64,000 nt of DNA from the NCBI GenBank assembly GCA_027924585.1, contig BSBM01000762.1:10202501-10266500 (forward strand), in the 5' to 3' direction. A program made the position numbers and the translations under genes. The notes under the pieces are model-generated. The model was given only the letters and a program-made list of their open reading frames with translations, was not told the origin of the DNA and did no database searches. This DNA comes from Larix kaempferi (Eukaryota; Streptophyta; Pinopsida; Pinales; Pinaceae). Below, in pieces: positions 21,129-32,994 of this stretch (position 1 is its first letter; every line of letters starts with the position of its first letter).

Positions 21129-24047
21129 TTGAAGAGCAATTTCATTCCAAAAGGTCTAGTACCTTTAGAAAGAATATTCACAAAGGATGATACACCTTCA
21201 AAGCCAGTAATTCAATATTCAGAAGACAATGTAGAGGACTACAATATTGGTTCAGCAGAACATCCCAGGATGGTAAAAATTTCTAAATTTCTAACAGTGG
21301 AACAAAGAAATAGATATATCAAACTTTTGAAAAAACATGTAGATGCATTTGCCTGGTCTTATAAGGAATTAAAAACTTATGATACAGCAATTATTCAGCA
21401 CAAGGTTCCTTTGAAACCTAATGTCAAGCCTTTCAGACAGAAATTAAGAAGAATCAATCCAGCTTTGTTCCCTGTAATTGAAAAAGAACTAAAGAAGCTG
21501 TTGGATGCAAAGATAATAGTGCCTCTCAGGTACTCTTCCTGGGTTGCTAATCTGGTTCCTGTCAGAAAAAAGAATGGGGAAATCAGATTATGTGTTGACT
21601 TCAAAAATCTGAATAGATCATCACTAAAAGACAATTATCCTCTTCCCAAAATTGAACAGTTTTTGCAACAAGTAGTTGGAGCCCAGAGGATTTCTATGCT
21701 AGATGGTTTCTCAGGGTACAATCAGATTGCCATGCACACTGATGACAAGGAAAAGACAGCTTTTACAACCCCCTGGGGGACATTCATGTATGATAAGATG
21801 CCTTTTGGCTTGATGAATGTTGGAGCAACCTTTCAGAGAGCCATGGACATTGCATTTGTGGGTGAGAAAGATAAGTTTGTGGTTATTTATCTGGATGATA
21901 TTAATTTATTCTCAAAATCTAATGATGAACACTTGAAGCATTTGGAGCAAACCTTCCTAAAATGTAGAAAATTTGGCCTGTCCCTGAACGCCAAAAAATC
22001 ACATTTTGCTGTGCAAGAAGGTAAATTACTTGGTCACTTGGTGTTTGCTGATGGCATCAAAATAGATCCTGAAAGAGTGAAAGCAATACTGAAGATTAGC
22101 TTACCTCGGAGTAAAAAGGATGTTCAATCATTTATTGGCAAGATAAATTTTCTGCGGTGGTTTATTCCCAACTTTGCTGAAACCATTAAACAAATCACAA
22201 CCATGTTAAAGAAAGATCGGGAAGTAAAGTGGACTGCTGAGGAAAAGGTAGCATTTGAGAAAATCAAAGTAGCTCTTACTGAAGCACCTGTATTGGTAAG
22301 TCCTGATTTTACCAAAGAATTCCTTACCTTCTCATTTGCATCAGAAGACACAATTGCAGCTGTTTTACTTCAGAAGAATAAAGAAGGATTGGAACAGCCT
22401 ATTTCTTTCTTTAGCAAAACTCTCAGAGATTCTGAGCTAAAGTACATTATATTAGAGAAGCAAGCTTATGCTCTGGTAAAAGCTTTGAAATTTTTCAGAA
22501 TCTATATCCTGCATTCAAAAGTAATTTCTTTTGTACCTAATTCTGCTGTGAAGGAGGTGTTAACTCAGCCTGATAGTGAAGGAAAGAGAGGCAGATGGAT
22601 TGCGAAGATTATGGAATATGATGTAGAGATCAGGCCTACTAAGCTTGTCAAGGGACAAGGTTTAGCCAAGCTGTTGGCTGACTCAAATTGTCAGGCTCTG
22701 GGATTTCATGTCATGGCTGAAGAATTAGTTCCTGAAGAAGAGCAAGCACTTCTAGAAAAAGAAAAGATCATGTATTTTTACTCATCATCAACCTGGTATG
22801 CAGACATTGTTCATTTTTTGTTATTTCTGCAATGTCCTGAACATTTGGATAAGAAAGCTACAAGATCTTTAAAACTCAAAGCCACTAAATACTGTTTAGT
22901 TGAGGATCAATTGTTCTGGAAGGATCCTAGGGGTATTTTGCTCAGATGTTTGGACCAATCTGAAATAGGAGAGGTAATTTCAGAATCTCATGAAGGTGCC
23001 TGTGGAGGACACAAGTATTGGAAAGCAACAGCTTACAAAATTTTACGAGCTGGATATTATTGGCCATCTTTGTTCACGGATGTTTATCAGCAGGTAAGAG
23101 CATGCATTCCTTGTCAGAAATTTGCAGGTAAACAGAAATTATTGTCCTTGCCTTTAAAACCTATTGCAGTAAATGCCCTGTTTCAGCAGTGGGGTCTAGA
23201 CTTTATTGGAGAAATAAATCCAGCATCTTCAGGACAGCATCACTGTATCCTGACTGCAACAGACTTTTTCACAAAATGGGTGGAAGCCATTCCCACGAGG
23301 AATGCTACAAATAAAGTAATCATGGAATTCATTGAAGAAAACATTTTGAGCAGGTTCGGCTATCCACATAGATTAATAACAGATAATGCAAAGGCATTCA
23401 AATCCAAGGCAATGGTGGCCTTTTGTGAAAGAAATGGCATCATTCTAAAGCATTCAACTCCCTATTATACTTAGGGCAATGGTCAAGCTGAATCTTCCAA
23501 TAAGAACATCATTCAGAGCATCAAGAAACTGCTGAAGCATAACAAAAGGTCTTGGGATTCAATGTTGAAGTATGCATTATGGGCAGATAGGATTACAGTG
23601 AAACAAGCAATTGGAACTTCTCCATTTCAGCTTGTTTATGGTACAGAGGCAATGTTCCCTGTTCAATTGGGAATTCTAGTGATGAAATTACTCCAGCATT
23701 CTCAAGAGGAACCTAATGATATGCAAAGGAGACTATTTGAAATGATAGAATTACAACAAAATAGAGAGAAAGTGGATGAAAAAGCACAGTTGTACAGATC
23801 CAAGATTAAAAACAGATTTGACATGAATGTTAAAGAAAGTACTTTCATAGAAGGTGAGATGGTTCTAAGATGGGATGCAAGAAAGGAGCAGAAAGGTAAG
23901 CATGGTAAGTTTGACAATATTTGGTTTGGCCCCTTTCTGGTATCAAAGGTTTTAGAAAACAATACTATTATCCTGCAGTCCTTGGAAGGTGAGGAGTTGG
24001 CCAGCCCTGTTAATGGACGATTCCTTAAGCATTTTTACAGTTTATAG
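21129..24047 (+). pseudogene. Gypsy-A pol: reverse transcriptase, RNase H, integrase
   Basis: A 781-codon frame, then one TAG (23472-23474, at an expected Gln), then the same frame to 24047. RT holds LVPVRKKNGEIRLCVDF, SMLDGFSGYNQI, MPFGLMN and the catalytic YLDD (21888-21899). The gypsy RNase H (TFSFASED ...) has lost its first Asp, which fits Tat elements where the extra RNase H may take over. Integrase has an HHCC finger (GGHKYWKA ... CIPCQK) and a complete D,D-35-E: Asp in GLDFIG (23199), Asp in ITDNAK (23382), Glu in QAESSNK (23490). The tail ends RFLKHFYSL. No chromodomain is seen. Apart from the single stop this is the best preserved pol in the window. Confidence 0.9.
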
Positions 24048-24211
24048 AGACATTTTCACTGATCATTATACATACCGGTGAGTGAATCATAATAAGACTC
24101 CATAGCCCAATGGAATTTTTTGCAGAATAGATAAGATAACAGACAGAAGGCACTGGTCTACAGGTTCTTGAAGCCTCGCAGGGAGGTCTTCATCCCGCAG
24201 TTGGAGCCAGA

Positions 24212-26869
24212 TGTTAAGTCAGTATTTTGTTTTTTCAAATTTGGTTTGATTTGCATTTTATTTCAAGTTATTTATTTGCTTTAACTTGATTTTTTCCTCT
24301 TTAGGAAATTTTCTTTAGTCTTTATATGAGATTTTGGGCTTGCTTTTGAGTTTTCAGATTTTAAAACTTTAGGTTTATTTTTTATGAGGGGTTTAAAAGG
24401 TCATTATATCAAATAAGGGGCTCATAAACCTTATTCTAAGTAAAGTCATGTACAATCCTAATTCTTACAGCTTTAAGATCTCATGCAAAATGATAAAAAG
24501 CTGTTAAAAAGCAACAAAACAGTGTCAAAGTTTTTCTTGTAACGCTGGAGCTCAAAATCACCAAAGGCGCGCTAAAAGAATATCGCGACTTCAAATTTGT
24601 CCGATTTTTCAGCAAATTTTGGCACACTTGAGATAATCAATGATTGATTATGTGTTTTAGAGGATTCATTACGTGTTGATGCAGAAAACATCATGATTTC
24701 AAGTGACTACACATCGTGAGGAAATCATGCTTATCATCAGCCCAGGTGTAATTCATTTTGACAGGTATCCACATGGTTTGAGGTAATGTGGCATAAATTT
24801 GTTATTTACAAGCACATGCAAAGATGGAGGACTTAGTGGAGCAGATATAACTACTAGAAAACCGGACATCGTTGTTGATTGAACAAGCGAGAGGTGTTGA
24901 GGGATTCACGGGAAATTAGGGCTTCCTAATTCCGTTGCTAGCAGCTAAATTCAAAGTTGGAGGATGTCTGTACAATCAAGGTGACTCATCTGACAGCTCA
25001 GGTCATGATTTTAGACAACTATAGTGGCGCAATTTCAAGGTATTCCTAAAAAACCAATATAATAGTAAATTTGGGGGTTTTTTTCACTGGGGCGTACTCT
25101 ATCAAAATTGATAAAAGGAAAGGTTAAATTGTGCTTTTAAACACAATTCTGACCAAGGAGATAGCTATTTGTTGATGCTCTGCGATGCCAGGCTGATTTT
25201 GTTCTTATGAAACATAACCCTATCAAAACCAAGGTTTTAATGCTGTGAATAACCTGTACATTCGACAGTAATTTTTTTTTAACCTCCTATAGTAATATCC
25301 TTCTTGCAAACAATACAAAAGGATATCATTCAATTTGCAGTGATTGAAGAATAATGGGCAGGAGTGGCAAAATAAACAGAGCTGAACCAACTAAAGTAGG
25401 ATGGGTTGAAAAACTGCCTGACTGTGTTGAGCTGTTTCAACAAGCTGGTTGGATAGATTTTTTCAGGAAGATCGATGGGTATAATGCAAAGGTGTCCTGT
25501 AAGTTTTCCCAGGGTTTCAAGAATGACATGGTGATTTTTGATACTCTGAAATTCAAACTGACAGTAAAACTGATTTCAGAAGCCACAGGAATTAAGGATG
25601 AGGGCGAACAATGGTTTAAGAAACTACCCTTTGACTTTCATCCACATAGATTTCTTTTACCAAATGTCACACCTGATTGGAATAAAGGTGTCCTTATCCA
25701 AAATGTCAGAAAGGAATGGGTTGAGCCAATCAGAATATTACAGAGCTATGTTACTTGTGAGGGCAGGTATGCTTTTGTATACAAATATCATTTTAGATTC
25801 CTTCAGCACATGGTGGGGTTGTCCAAGATGAACCTGCCATTCTTCTTTTTGAAAAGTTTACAGAAAATGTCCAACAAGGTGAAAGGGCCAATAGATCATT
25901 CTTCTCAGTCCATCTTTCACCATGGATTGATAAAGTTGATTATTAGTACTGTGTTGCAGCATGAAGGAAAGACCTGGGACTTCTTCATCTTTTGGTCTGG
26001 TTTTGAAGATCAAAAATCTAAGAGGCAAGCAGATAAGGGTAAGGTCTTGTTGAGAAAATTAGGTCATAAGCCAAAACTTGAAGATAAGGAAGAGATCAAA
26101 GTTGAAGAAGCATCAGAGCATGTGGAGGAAGATAATGAACCAAAACCATTCTCAGCCAGCTCTAAAGGCAAGTATTCACTATTTGAAGATAAGAAGGAAC
26201 AGCGTAAACATAATTTGGCACCTGTAGCAGATCCTCATGAAGTGGAAAATGTTGATATAAAAAAGGTAGCTGTACCTAAAGAGGAAATTCACACTCAACC
26301 GAGAAGCCCTATCACTATTCTCTCAGATGATGAGGGATATTTCTTGGAAGAAGAGCAGCTCATCTCCAAGACAGAAGTCAAAACTGAAATAGAAGAAATC
26401 CATACTTCAGATAGTAAAGCAACAAAATCTAGCAGGAAAAGGAATAAGCTTGAAGTAGTGGAGTTGGCTGCTATCCAGCATCAAGGAAAGGAGCTGAAAA
26501 TGATGGGAGAAGCAGCATCATTTTGGAGACCTAAAACTAGGTCAAAGAACAAGCTAAGATTAAATATGAATAAGTTGCTCAATCCCAAGTTAAATATAGA
26601 CGAGGTGACTATCTTAGATGAGATATCCATAGATGATAAACCAGAACTAGATAAAACGCAGCCACCATTAAAAGAAAAAACTCCTTCAGTTGAGGCAGCA
26701 GGTGAAGAAAATAAGAATCCTAGCATTGAAGAGACTGCTACAGAACTGTTGATTGAAGAGGTAGAAATCTTCAAGAAGTTTGATATACCCTGGAAACCCG
26801 ATGAGGAACTAGATTCTACCATGGATAAATTAGCTAACTTCTGACAGGGAGAATTCGCAGAAAGCTGTT
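24212..26869 (+). repeat. Gypsy-A 3' LTR, truncated on the right
   Basis: Starts TGTTAAGTCAG after a 164-bp pol trailer and follows LTR1 collinearly until about 26869. There LTR1 continues with the coiled-coil codons, while this copy switches to AT-rich DNA (TTATATATGGGTCAAATA). About 1 kb of the LTR is missing. Confidence 0.85.
25354..26844 (+). CDS. LTR-encoded accessory ORF, copy 2 (3' LTR), open for 496 codons, 3' truncated
   Basis: Starts at the same ATG as copy 1 and stays open through the globular domain (FQQAGWIDFFRKIDGY, CEGRYAFVYKYHF, HGLIKLI), the acidic linker and the beginning of the coiled coil, with none of the two nonsense changes or the frameshift of copy 1. It ends at 26844 through a small insertion just before the LTR truncation. 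Its openness, while the gag of the same element holds several stops, may mean recent coding function or luck. No signal peptide or clear membrane segment is visible. Expression would depend on the LTR promoter. Confidence 0.65.
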   Translation: MGRSGKINRAEPTKVGWVEKLPDCVELFQQAGWIDFFRKIDGYNAKVSCKFSQGFKNDMVIFDTLKFKLTVKLISEATGIKDEGEQWFKKLPFDFHPHRFLLPNVTPDWNKGVLIQNVRKEWVEPIRILQSYVTCEGRYAFVYKYHFRFLQHMVGLSKMNLPFFFLKSLQKMSNKVKGPIDHSSQSIFHHGLIKLIISTVLQHEGKTWDFFIFWSGFEDQKSKRQADKGKVLLRKLGHKPKLEDKEEIKVEEASEHVEEDNEPKPFSASSKGKYSLFEDKKEQRKHNLAPVADPHEVENVDIKKVAVPKEEIHTQPRSPITILSDDEGYFLEEEQLISKTEVKTEIEEIHTSDSKATKSSRKRNKLEVVELAAIQHQGKELKMMGEAASFWRPKTRSKNKLRLNMNKLLNPKLNIDEVTILDEISIDDKPELDKTQPPLKEKTPSVEAAGEENKNPSIEETATELLIEEVEIFKKFDIPWKPDEELDSTMDKLANF

Positions 26870-28216
26870 TATATATGGGTCAAATATATAAAAATATATA
26901 TTATATAAAAAAAATGCTCGTAGAATTTTTAGGAAATTAACACTTCTTGTTTTGTTTTTTTAAATGATGGAAGGATCCCATAATCAATTTTGATGAAATT
27001 ATGTAGCATTCATATTGAAAGACAGTTAGAACTTGACTCAAAGCAGATAAAATGTTAGGTTCAGATTACAAGCATAAAAAAATGCAACAAACGGAGCATG
27101 TCTCAGGCCTTCAAAACACTGCTCTTGAAGGCCCCACATTGAGTAGAAATTTAGTTTTGACATTCATGTACTGGATTCAAAATCAACTGTGGAAGGATTT
27201 CGCCATCTTACCTGCCTAAATTGCTGAATACAAATGTAAGTAGAAATTATTTTTTCTATTTAATTCGATTTATGGGTGGTTGTCACTAAATATGTAGGAA
27301 TATGTAGAGGTCAGCGAAGTTGAATATCCCAAGAATCCATGAATGTAGAACTTCTGAGATTGGTAATGTTATTTATTTAATGTGTCCATACAATGTTATT
27401 TGGTATTTTTCCAATAATATAGTTATATTTTTGTGGACAAAGAGAGGATATCCAAGATGGAAGTTATATGTAAGTGTTTTACCTAGCTGTGTATTATCAG
27501 CAAGGCTCTATAACTGGGTAAATTTAGCCTAGCCAATTCGACTGACTCTAAATTCATCATGAGCCAAGTTGTAATAGACTCAGAATATGGATGATTGTTG
27601 CGGACATAAAAAATTTCTGTTATTTTGATTTTCAATGTCATGATCAACCTTCTTGATTTGCTTAACTTGCCCTTTGCAACACATTTGGTCACTGGGCCTG
27701 TTTGTAGAAGAATATAGTAAGATGCTAAATTTTAAAGAAGCATGCCATGGTGTCTTGTTAACTTTGACATATTTCCAACCATGACGAGATCTTCTAGAAA
27801 CAAGCAGTAGTTTGATATCGTGGACCTATTTGTTATTAGCCCACATTGGAGGAAGATGAGTTTGGGACACCATTTGCTCATCCTTTGCTTCTATATAAAC
27901 TGAAATTCTCCTTTCCATGGAATCATCCACCATTATCTTCAAGTTACTTATGAATTTTCAATCAAATTCAGATATCTTGGCATGACTCGGTAGATAGTTT
28001 AACAATGGATGCATGCTTGTCATTCCAATAAATTTCTGAGATTTTTTCATTTTACATCATTTTTGCATTTAATAAAAGCAGTTGAAAGACTTGAAGGACT
28101 AGTACAAGGTAATCCATTATGGATCTATAGTAACTTGGTAATCATTATTTTGTATGCTTGAATGATGCAAAATTTGTTTGAATATCATCATTGTCAAGCA
28201 ATAACAGCTTCTTAAA
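26870..28216. other. Anonymous AT-rich DNA with a promoter-like patch
   Basis: No exon or element terminus is recognised. Near 27890 there is CTTCTATATAAAC, a TATA-like context downstream of TTAGCCCACATTGG; it could belong to an unrecognised LTR or small element. A 9-bp inverted repeat GGCCTTCAA/TTGAAGGCC lies at 27106-27133. Confidence 0.4.
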
Positions 28217-28288
28217 GGGTGCTAGCTCAATGGTAGAGCACCTGCCTAATATAGGCAGGAGATTGATGGATCGATTCCTCCGTACCCT
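28217..28288 (+). pseudogene. tRNA-like sequence (tRNA pseudogene or SINE head)
   Basis: 72 nt with a 6-bp acceptor stem GGGTGC/GTACCC (one G-U pair), a D arm TAGCTCAATGGTAGAGC (A box), an anticodon-like hairpin CCTGCC/GGCAGG and a B-box-like GGATCGATTCC. If the loop starts CTAAT the anticodon would be AAT (Ile), but the loop is oversized and the T stem has mismatches. It directly abuts the CACTA-like remnant. Confidence 0.55.
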
Positions 28289-28289
28289 A

Positions 28290-28684
28290 TCATAAATTAG
28301 TGACTAAGAAAATGACTAAATTCATATATATACGACTATTGGTAGCTAATTTCCAGTATCTTATAGCACGACTAACGTTTAGTCATATTTAGCTTAGTCA
28401 TTAATATGTTATCATCTAGTAGTTTATTTAGTCGTATATTTGGTCATTAATTGTGACAATCAATGACTAAATTAGTGAGTATCAATGACTAAATCAGTGA
28501 CTTAATTAGTGACTATCAATGACTAAATCAATGACTAATAAGTCAACCAATTAATGACTAGTGAAATACGACTAGAGATAAGGTAGTGGAAATTTGATAC
28601 TATTAGTCACCGACTCAAAAATAGTCGTTTATAGTCGAATTTTAGTCATTTTTTTAGTCATTAATTTCTCATTTTGTAGTAGTG
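28290..28684. mobile_element. CACTA (En/Spm)-type remnant with subterminal TGACTAA repeats
   Basis: The right end reads TTTTGTAGTAGTG (ending 28684), the reverse complement of a CACTACTACAAAA terminus typical of plant CACTA transposons. The preceding ~390 bp is packed with short words in both orientations (GACTAAAT, TTAGTCAT, TAGTCGTAT), as in CACTA subterminal regions that bind the transposase. No matching CACTA left end and no transposase are found, so it is a truncated or non-autonomous copy. Confidence 0.6.
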
Positions 28685-28742
28685 AAGTGTGCAAGCATCA
28701 GAAGAAGATGGAGCAAAATCACCCAAAATTCCTCACTCCACT

Positions 28743-30374
28743 TGTAATACCCAATTTTGACCCTTGTGAAATATTGGCTTTTAATGTATATATTGTATAC
28801 ATGCGATGTATGTTTCCCTAGCGTGGAGCTCAAGGCCAAGGCCCCGCTAGTGTATACTCGGATTTTATTTAAATGGACAAGTAGTTGATATTTTGATACC
28901 CATGTGCTCTTAAGCCATGGAATATTGTAATTGATTTAAATATTTGATATTGCAATAAAATACCAAAACTAGCTATGGAAGCAACCAATGAGAAGGGGCC
29001 ATGTGTATCCACTAGGAAGAGGTGAGGGGGTTGTGGGGATGAACCATAAGCTTCCAGATGTCATCTTGTGAACCCATTTGACTTCCTTTGCTGACCTTTA
29101 ATTCTATTGTAAGGAAGTGGTTGAAGATTTCAGTCCATGGCTTTAATGGAGCATGGGCAGCCCAGAAATTCGTATTGTGGGAATGGACTCTTTTTTTCTT
29201 ATACCACAAGTCACTCTACCTCATGGGAATGGGTTCTTACTCATTCCCATTCCATTGTTGAACATCCCAGCATCAATTTTCATCCAAAAAAATGAATTCT
29301 TAGCAGTGAGAAAAACCAGAAATCGCAACTTTGCAAGAACCCACGTTTTAAAGTGCCATAAACACCCATAATTGATGTTGGATAGTAAAATCCAATTGGG
29401 GATCCATAGATATGAACCTTAGGGTGAATTTGAGAGTATTAGATACCCCAAAATCCATAGAAAAACCCAATTTTTATAGCCCAGAAATCAAGTGACAGGA
29501 TTGAGTTATTTGATGACAGAAGTTTGAGAGATCCAAGTGTGAATGACTGAACAGAGGTTGGATTTGCTTGATAAACCCAGTGAAGGATGAAATCTCAAGG
29601 AATTAGCAGCTGGACCTTTCTATGCCCACCCTGAATAGCACTAGAGGGAAGGGATGCGTGAGGGACTGTGTATCAGAGAAGGGGACCTTCCTTGTGTTGG
29701 GTGAGGTAGGTATTGTGGGTGCCATACTGTTGAATTCATTCGAGATGCCTATAGCTCTATGGATGACCTCACTGGCTTAGCATTGCCCTCCCTTGTCATT
29801 TGTATGCTTGATAAACCCAACTGTGTGTTGGCTTAGCATAGTTGTTGAGTGAAACCATGGTTGTGAGTGAGCTTGTTTAGTTCCTCCTTAGTGGATACAC
29901 AACCCGGCTCGGGGGATGATCTCTCAGCTGAAAGAATATAGGCTGGACAGAGATCTATGGTTGGCTAGAATGTTTCTCTCACATAGCCAGTTGTTGGACG
30001 GCTTCATCTCAGAGATAAGTGTTCTATGTGTTTTAAATTATATGCATTTGGTGTTCTGTAATGTGTTAATTCAGAATGGTAATTATTCATGTTATTGGAA
30101 TTGATATGAAGCCTGTGGATAGCATTGGAATGGATTTGAATCTCTAAATGTTGAATCATCCTATGTTAGTGATAGATATGTTAATGCATTATTGTTTGTG
30201 TGTGTGCAATTGTGTTTTAATTCCACTGTGTTTATATTGAGTATGAGTTTGCACACAAAAGTTTTATTTATTCAAGCATTTCTTTGTATTGTATGGGCTG
30301 AGATATCCAAATAAGCCCGATAAGATTGGTCATGTTTCCTTCCATGTTTTGGAATGATGTAAGGGGACGTGATA
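28743..30374 (+). repeat. Gypsy-B LTR, first copy
   Basis: Begins TGTAATACCC and ends GATA (originally GACA as in the second copy), three bases before the PBS. No clear TATA box. Frames inside it are short and not shared in length between copies. Confidence 0.88.
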
Positions 30375-30377
30375 TAG

Positions 30378-30389
30378 TGGTATCAGAGA
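30378..30389 (+). other. Gypsy-B primer-binding site, first copy (initiator Met tRNA)
   Basis: TGGTATCAGAGA, matching the plant initiator-Met PBS with its last base changed. Confidence 0.85.
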
Positions 30390-30623
30390 CCATGTTGCAG
30401 CACTGGAGCTGCTTGGGCCAAATTATGAGTTTGCAGGCGGATATTAGAAGGCTTTTAACATAGTATTGATGAAGTTTGGGCAGAATTTTGATTGGGGAAA
30501 CTGGCAGAATCAAAGTTCTTAGGTGTGGCAGAGAATCACACCATTGCATAGATCTTGCCAAGAGCTTTCCAATGGTACCAGACTTGCCTTATTTGGTTAA
30601 GGGACGAGGGATATATGAGCCCC

Positions 30624-31146
30624 GCAAGTTGCACAGGTTGCGTACAAGTTGCACAAGTTGTGCTGGTGGCACATAGGTTGCGTAGGTGGCGTACAGGTGG
30701 CGCACAGGTTGTGCACAGGTTGTGTAGGTGGTGCACAAATTGTGCATAGGTTGTGCAGGTGGCACACAAGTTGTGCACAGGTTGCACACAAGTGGCGCAT
30801 AGGTTGTGCTGGTGGCGCATAGCATGTGCACAGGTTGAGCACAAGTTGCGCAGGTGGAGCACAGGTGGTGCACAAGTTGCACACAGGTTGTGCAGGTGGC
30901 GCAAAGGTTGTGCACAGGTTGCGTAGGCAACGCACAAATGGTGCATAGGTTGCGCACAGGTTGCATAGGTGGCACACAGGTTGCGTGCAAGTGGCAAATA
31001 AGTTGTGCACAGGTTGCGCAGGTGGTGCATAGGTGGTGCACAGGTTGCACACAGGTTGGGAATAGGTTGCAAAGGTTGCACATAGGTTGTGCACAGGTTG
31101 CGCAGGTGGCGCACATGTTGTGCACAGGTTGGACAGGTTGCAAAGG
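30624..31146 (+). repeat. Leader minisatellite, copy 1: mixed 11-bp (GCACAGGTTGY) and 9-bp (GCAGGTGGC) units
   Basis: A ~520-bp array made almost only of two alternating unit types, G/C-rich against an AT-rich background. It lies in the untranslated leader between PBS and gag. Because the units contain no stop in most frames, long Cys/Thr/Ala-rich frames appear on both strands (for example on the minus strand to 31321); these are by-products. The same array, differently arranged, is at 42867-43463. Confidence 0.9.
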
Positions 31147-31761
31147 GAGTTGAAAAAGGAAAAGTGGTCAAACCCAGAAATTTATAGAAGATGAATGGAG
31201 CATCGGAATAGAGATACGTGAGTTGTTGAGTGTTCCTTACTATATGGACTAACATCGCCTGGTAGAAATGTTTTTTGTGATTTTCCATAGATTTTCTTCC
31301 AGAGGTGGTTGAAGTTGGCATTCCAGACTAAAATACCACTGTGTGTAAAAGTGCATAATTTTGGTAAAAATTGTCATTTTTGAAGTAATGTAACTTCCAC
31401 ACCCGATGTCAAAATGGAGCACAGGGATAGGCATTGGAAAGCTTATCCAACAGGGAACAATGGTGCATATTTAGAATTCAAATGAGGTTTTAATACCCCA
31501 TATATATTTAGAGCAGAAAAGTGTTAGTGACTGTTTTGTCAAATTGTTGACAGTATGGGCAATTTCCAGAATTGCATGAATGGGAAAAAGAAATGAATGC
31601 ATAACAGCTATGTGAATTATTCCATGAGTTAATTCTGTTAAAATATTGATTGTTTATGTTTCTATAAGCATTCCTAAGATGGCTAAAAACTATTTTCATA
31701 ATGCACAGTGCTTGCAGCTCGTAAGATTTAATAGTTGTAGTAGAAGCAACATATAAGAAAA

Positions 31762-32994
31762 ATGGTGACCATAAATGATGCTCAAGATCCTTATGAGCAT
31801 GATGAAGATGTGCTAGGAGAAAATGCGCAAGAAGGGAATGCTAAGACTGAATCTAATGGGAGAAGGTAGCAAATAAATCCTCAAAATTTGGTTGAAACCA
31901 TGGTGAGCTTCAATGAAATATTGATGAAGGTTAAGGAAGAACAAAACCAACTCAATGCTACTATCTTGCAAAGCCTCACTGATATACAGCAAAGGATAAA
32001 CCGTGGGTCCAACCCAAGCAATGTAGGTGAAGAAAGAAGAAATGCAAAGAGTCTCTCTATAGGTCGTTCAAAGAAGAGGGATCCAAGCCCAAGGAAGAGT
32101 TCTGTGAGCAAGAAGCATAGAACACCTTCCTCTAGATCTTCTTCTAGCAAATCGTGTGACTCCAGAGGTTCTCAAAGAATTCCAAGGCATATACCCAGGA
32201 GAGTTGATGGAAGAAAGAAGTTCAAAGGAATTCCACGGGGAGAATTCAGGAACGCAAGAACTCCCACATTCGATGGAGAAGGAAAGATGGGCCAAGAGGC
32301 AGAGGCATGGCTTCTTGGAATGAAAAAATATTTCAGAATTCAGGACTACTCAGGAAAGGAAAAATCTAGAATTGTCATTTACAATCTAAATGGCAGAGCT
32401 TCAATTTAGTGGGACAATCTCTTGCAAGTGAAAGGGATCAGTGAAAGGAATATCAATTGGGAAAGATTTAAGAAGTACTTCAAGGAATAATACATTTTTG
32501 CTAGGTATTATGACAGTAAGAGAAAAGAGTTCAATGAACTCAGGCTGGCACAAAAAACTATGGAAGAGCATGTCCATAAGTTTTTGGAATTGTTGAGGTA
32601 TGTGGACTATATTATGGATGAGAGGATAAAAATCCAATGCTTCCTTGGGAGTCTACCTCAAAGTTTCAAGGATAGAATTGAGTTTGTTAATCCACCAAGT
32701 CTTGATGAAGCCATTAGGATGGCAATGCATTGCTGTGAACAGAATAAGGGAAAATCAGAAGTTAACCCAGCATGAAAAGGAAGGCCAAGAGGGAGGTTTG
32801 ATCAAAAGAAAAGTGGCTTCAAGCCACCATTCAAGAGTCAACCCGGGACCTTCCCACGGGGGTAGCAAGCAAGGAGTGGATTCAAGCCAACAGTAGCAGT
32901 AGACAAAGCATCCAAAGGACCACTTCAGTGTTGGGGATGTGGAGAGAACCACATGCTAAAGGATTGTCCACATCGAAAGGATAATCCCTGAAGA
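31762..32994 (+). pseudogene. Gypsy-B gag, first copy
   Basis: ATG at 31762 opens an acidic N-terminus, then an Arg/Ser-rich stretch, the capsid core (FDGEGKMGQEAEAWLLGMKKYF at about 32270, WERFKKYF, MEEHVHKFLELL, FLGSLPQSFKDRI) and a basic tail. A CCHC zinc knuckle CWGCGENHMLKDC lies at about 32926-32968. One frame throughout, broken by stops at 31867, 32407, one near 32487, 32773, one near 32863 and 32989. Several are at Trp (TGG to TAG/TGA) or where the second copy has a sense codon. It would form the particle and bind RNA. Confidence 0.85.

Larger units (their letters stand above)
14257..26869 (+). mobile_element. Gypsy-A: Ty3/gypsy, Tat-like, with ORF-bearing LTRs; 3' LTR truncated
   Basis: LTR1 14257-17919, Asp-tRNA PBS at 17924, gag, protease, plant-type RNase H, RT, gypsy RNase H and integrase to 24047, then LTR2 from 24212 truncated at about 26869. 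LTR offset is 9955 bp at the start and 9954 at the ORF, so the copies are collinear. By eye about 8 differences occur in the first 285 bases (about 3%). The Asp PBS, the plant-type RNase H and the degenerate gypsy RNase H point to the Tat group. Stops are the main damage, with one or two frame changes. Because the right end of LTR2 is missing, no target duplication can be tested. Confidence 0.88.

Noticed and set aside
27106-27133. 9-bp inverted repeat GGCCTTCAA/TTGAAGGCC as a microRNA hairpin
   Set aside because: The stem does not extend beyond 9 bp and is too short for a plant miRNA precursor.
28217-28288. Functional tRNA-Ile (AAT)
   Set aside because: Anticodon loop is oversized and the T stem has mismatches; pseudogene or SINE head is more likely.
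30536-31321. Long minus-strand and plus-strand Cys/Thr/Ala/His-rich open frames (also 42773-43510)
   Set aside because: They follow the 9/11-bp minisatellite, appear in several frames of both strands at once, and have no start or motif of their own.
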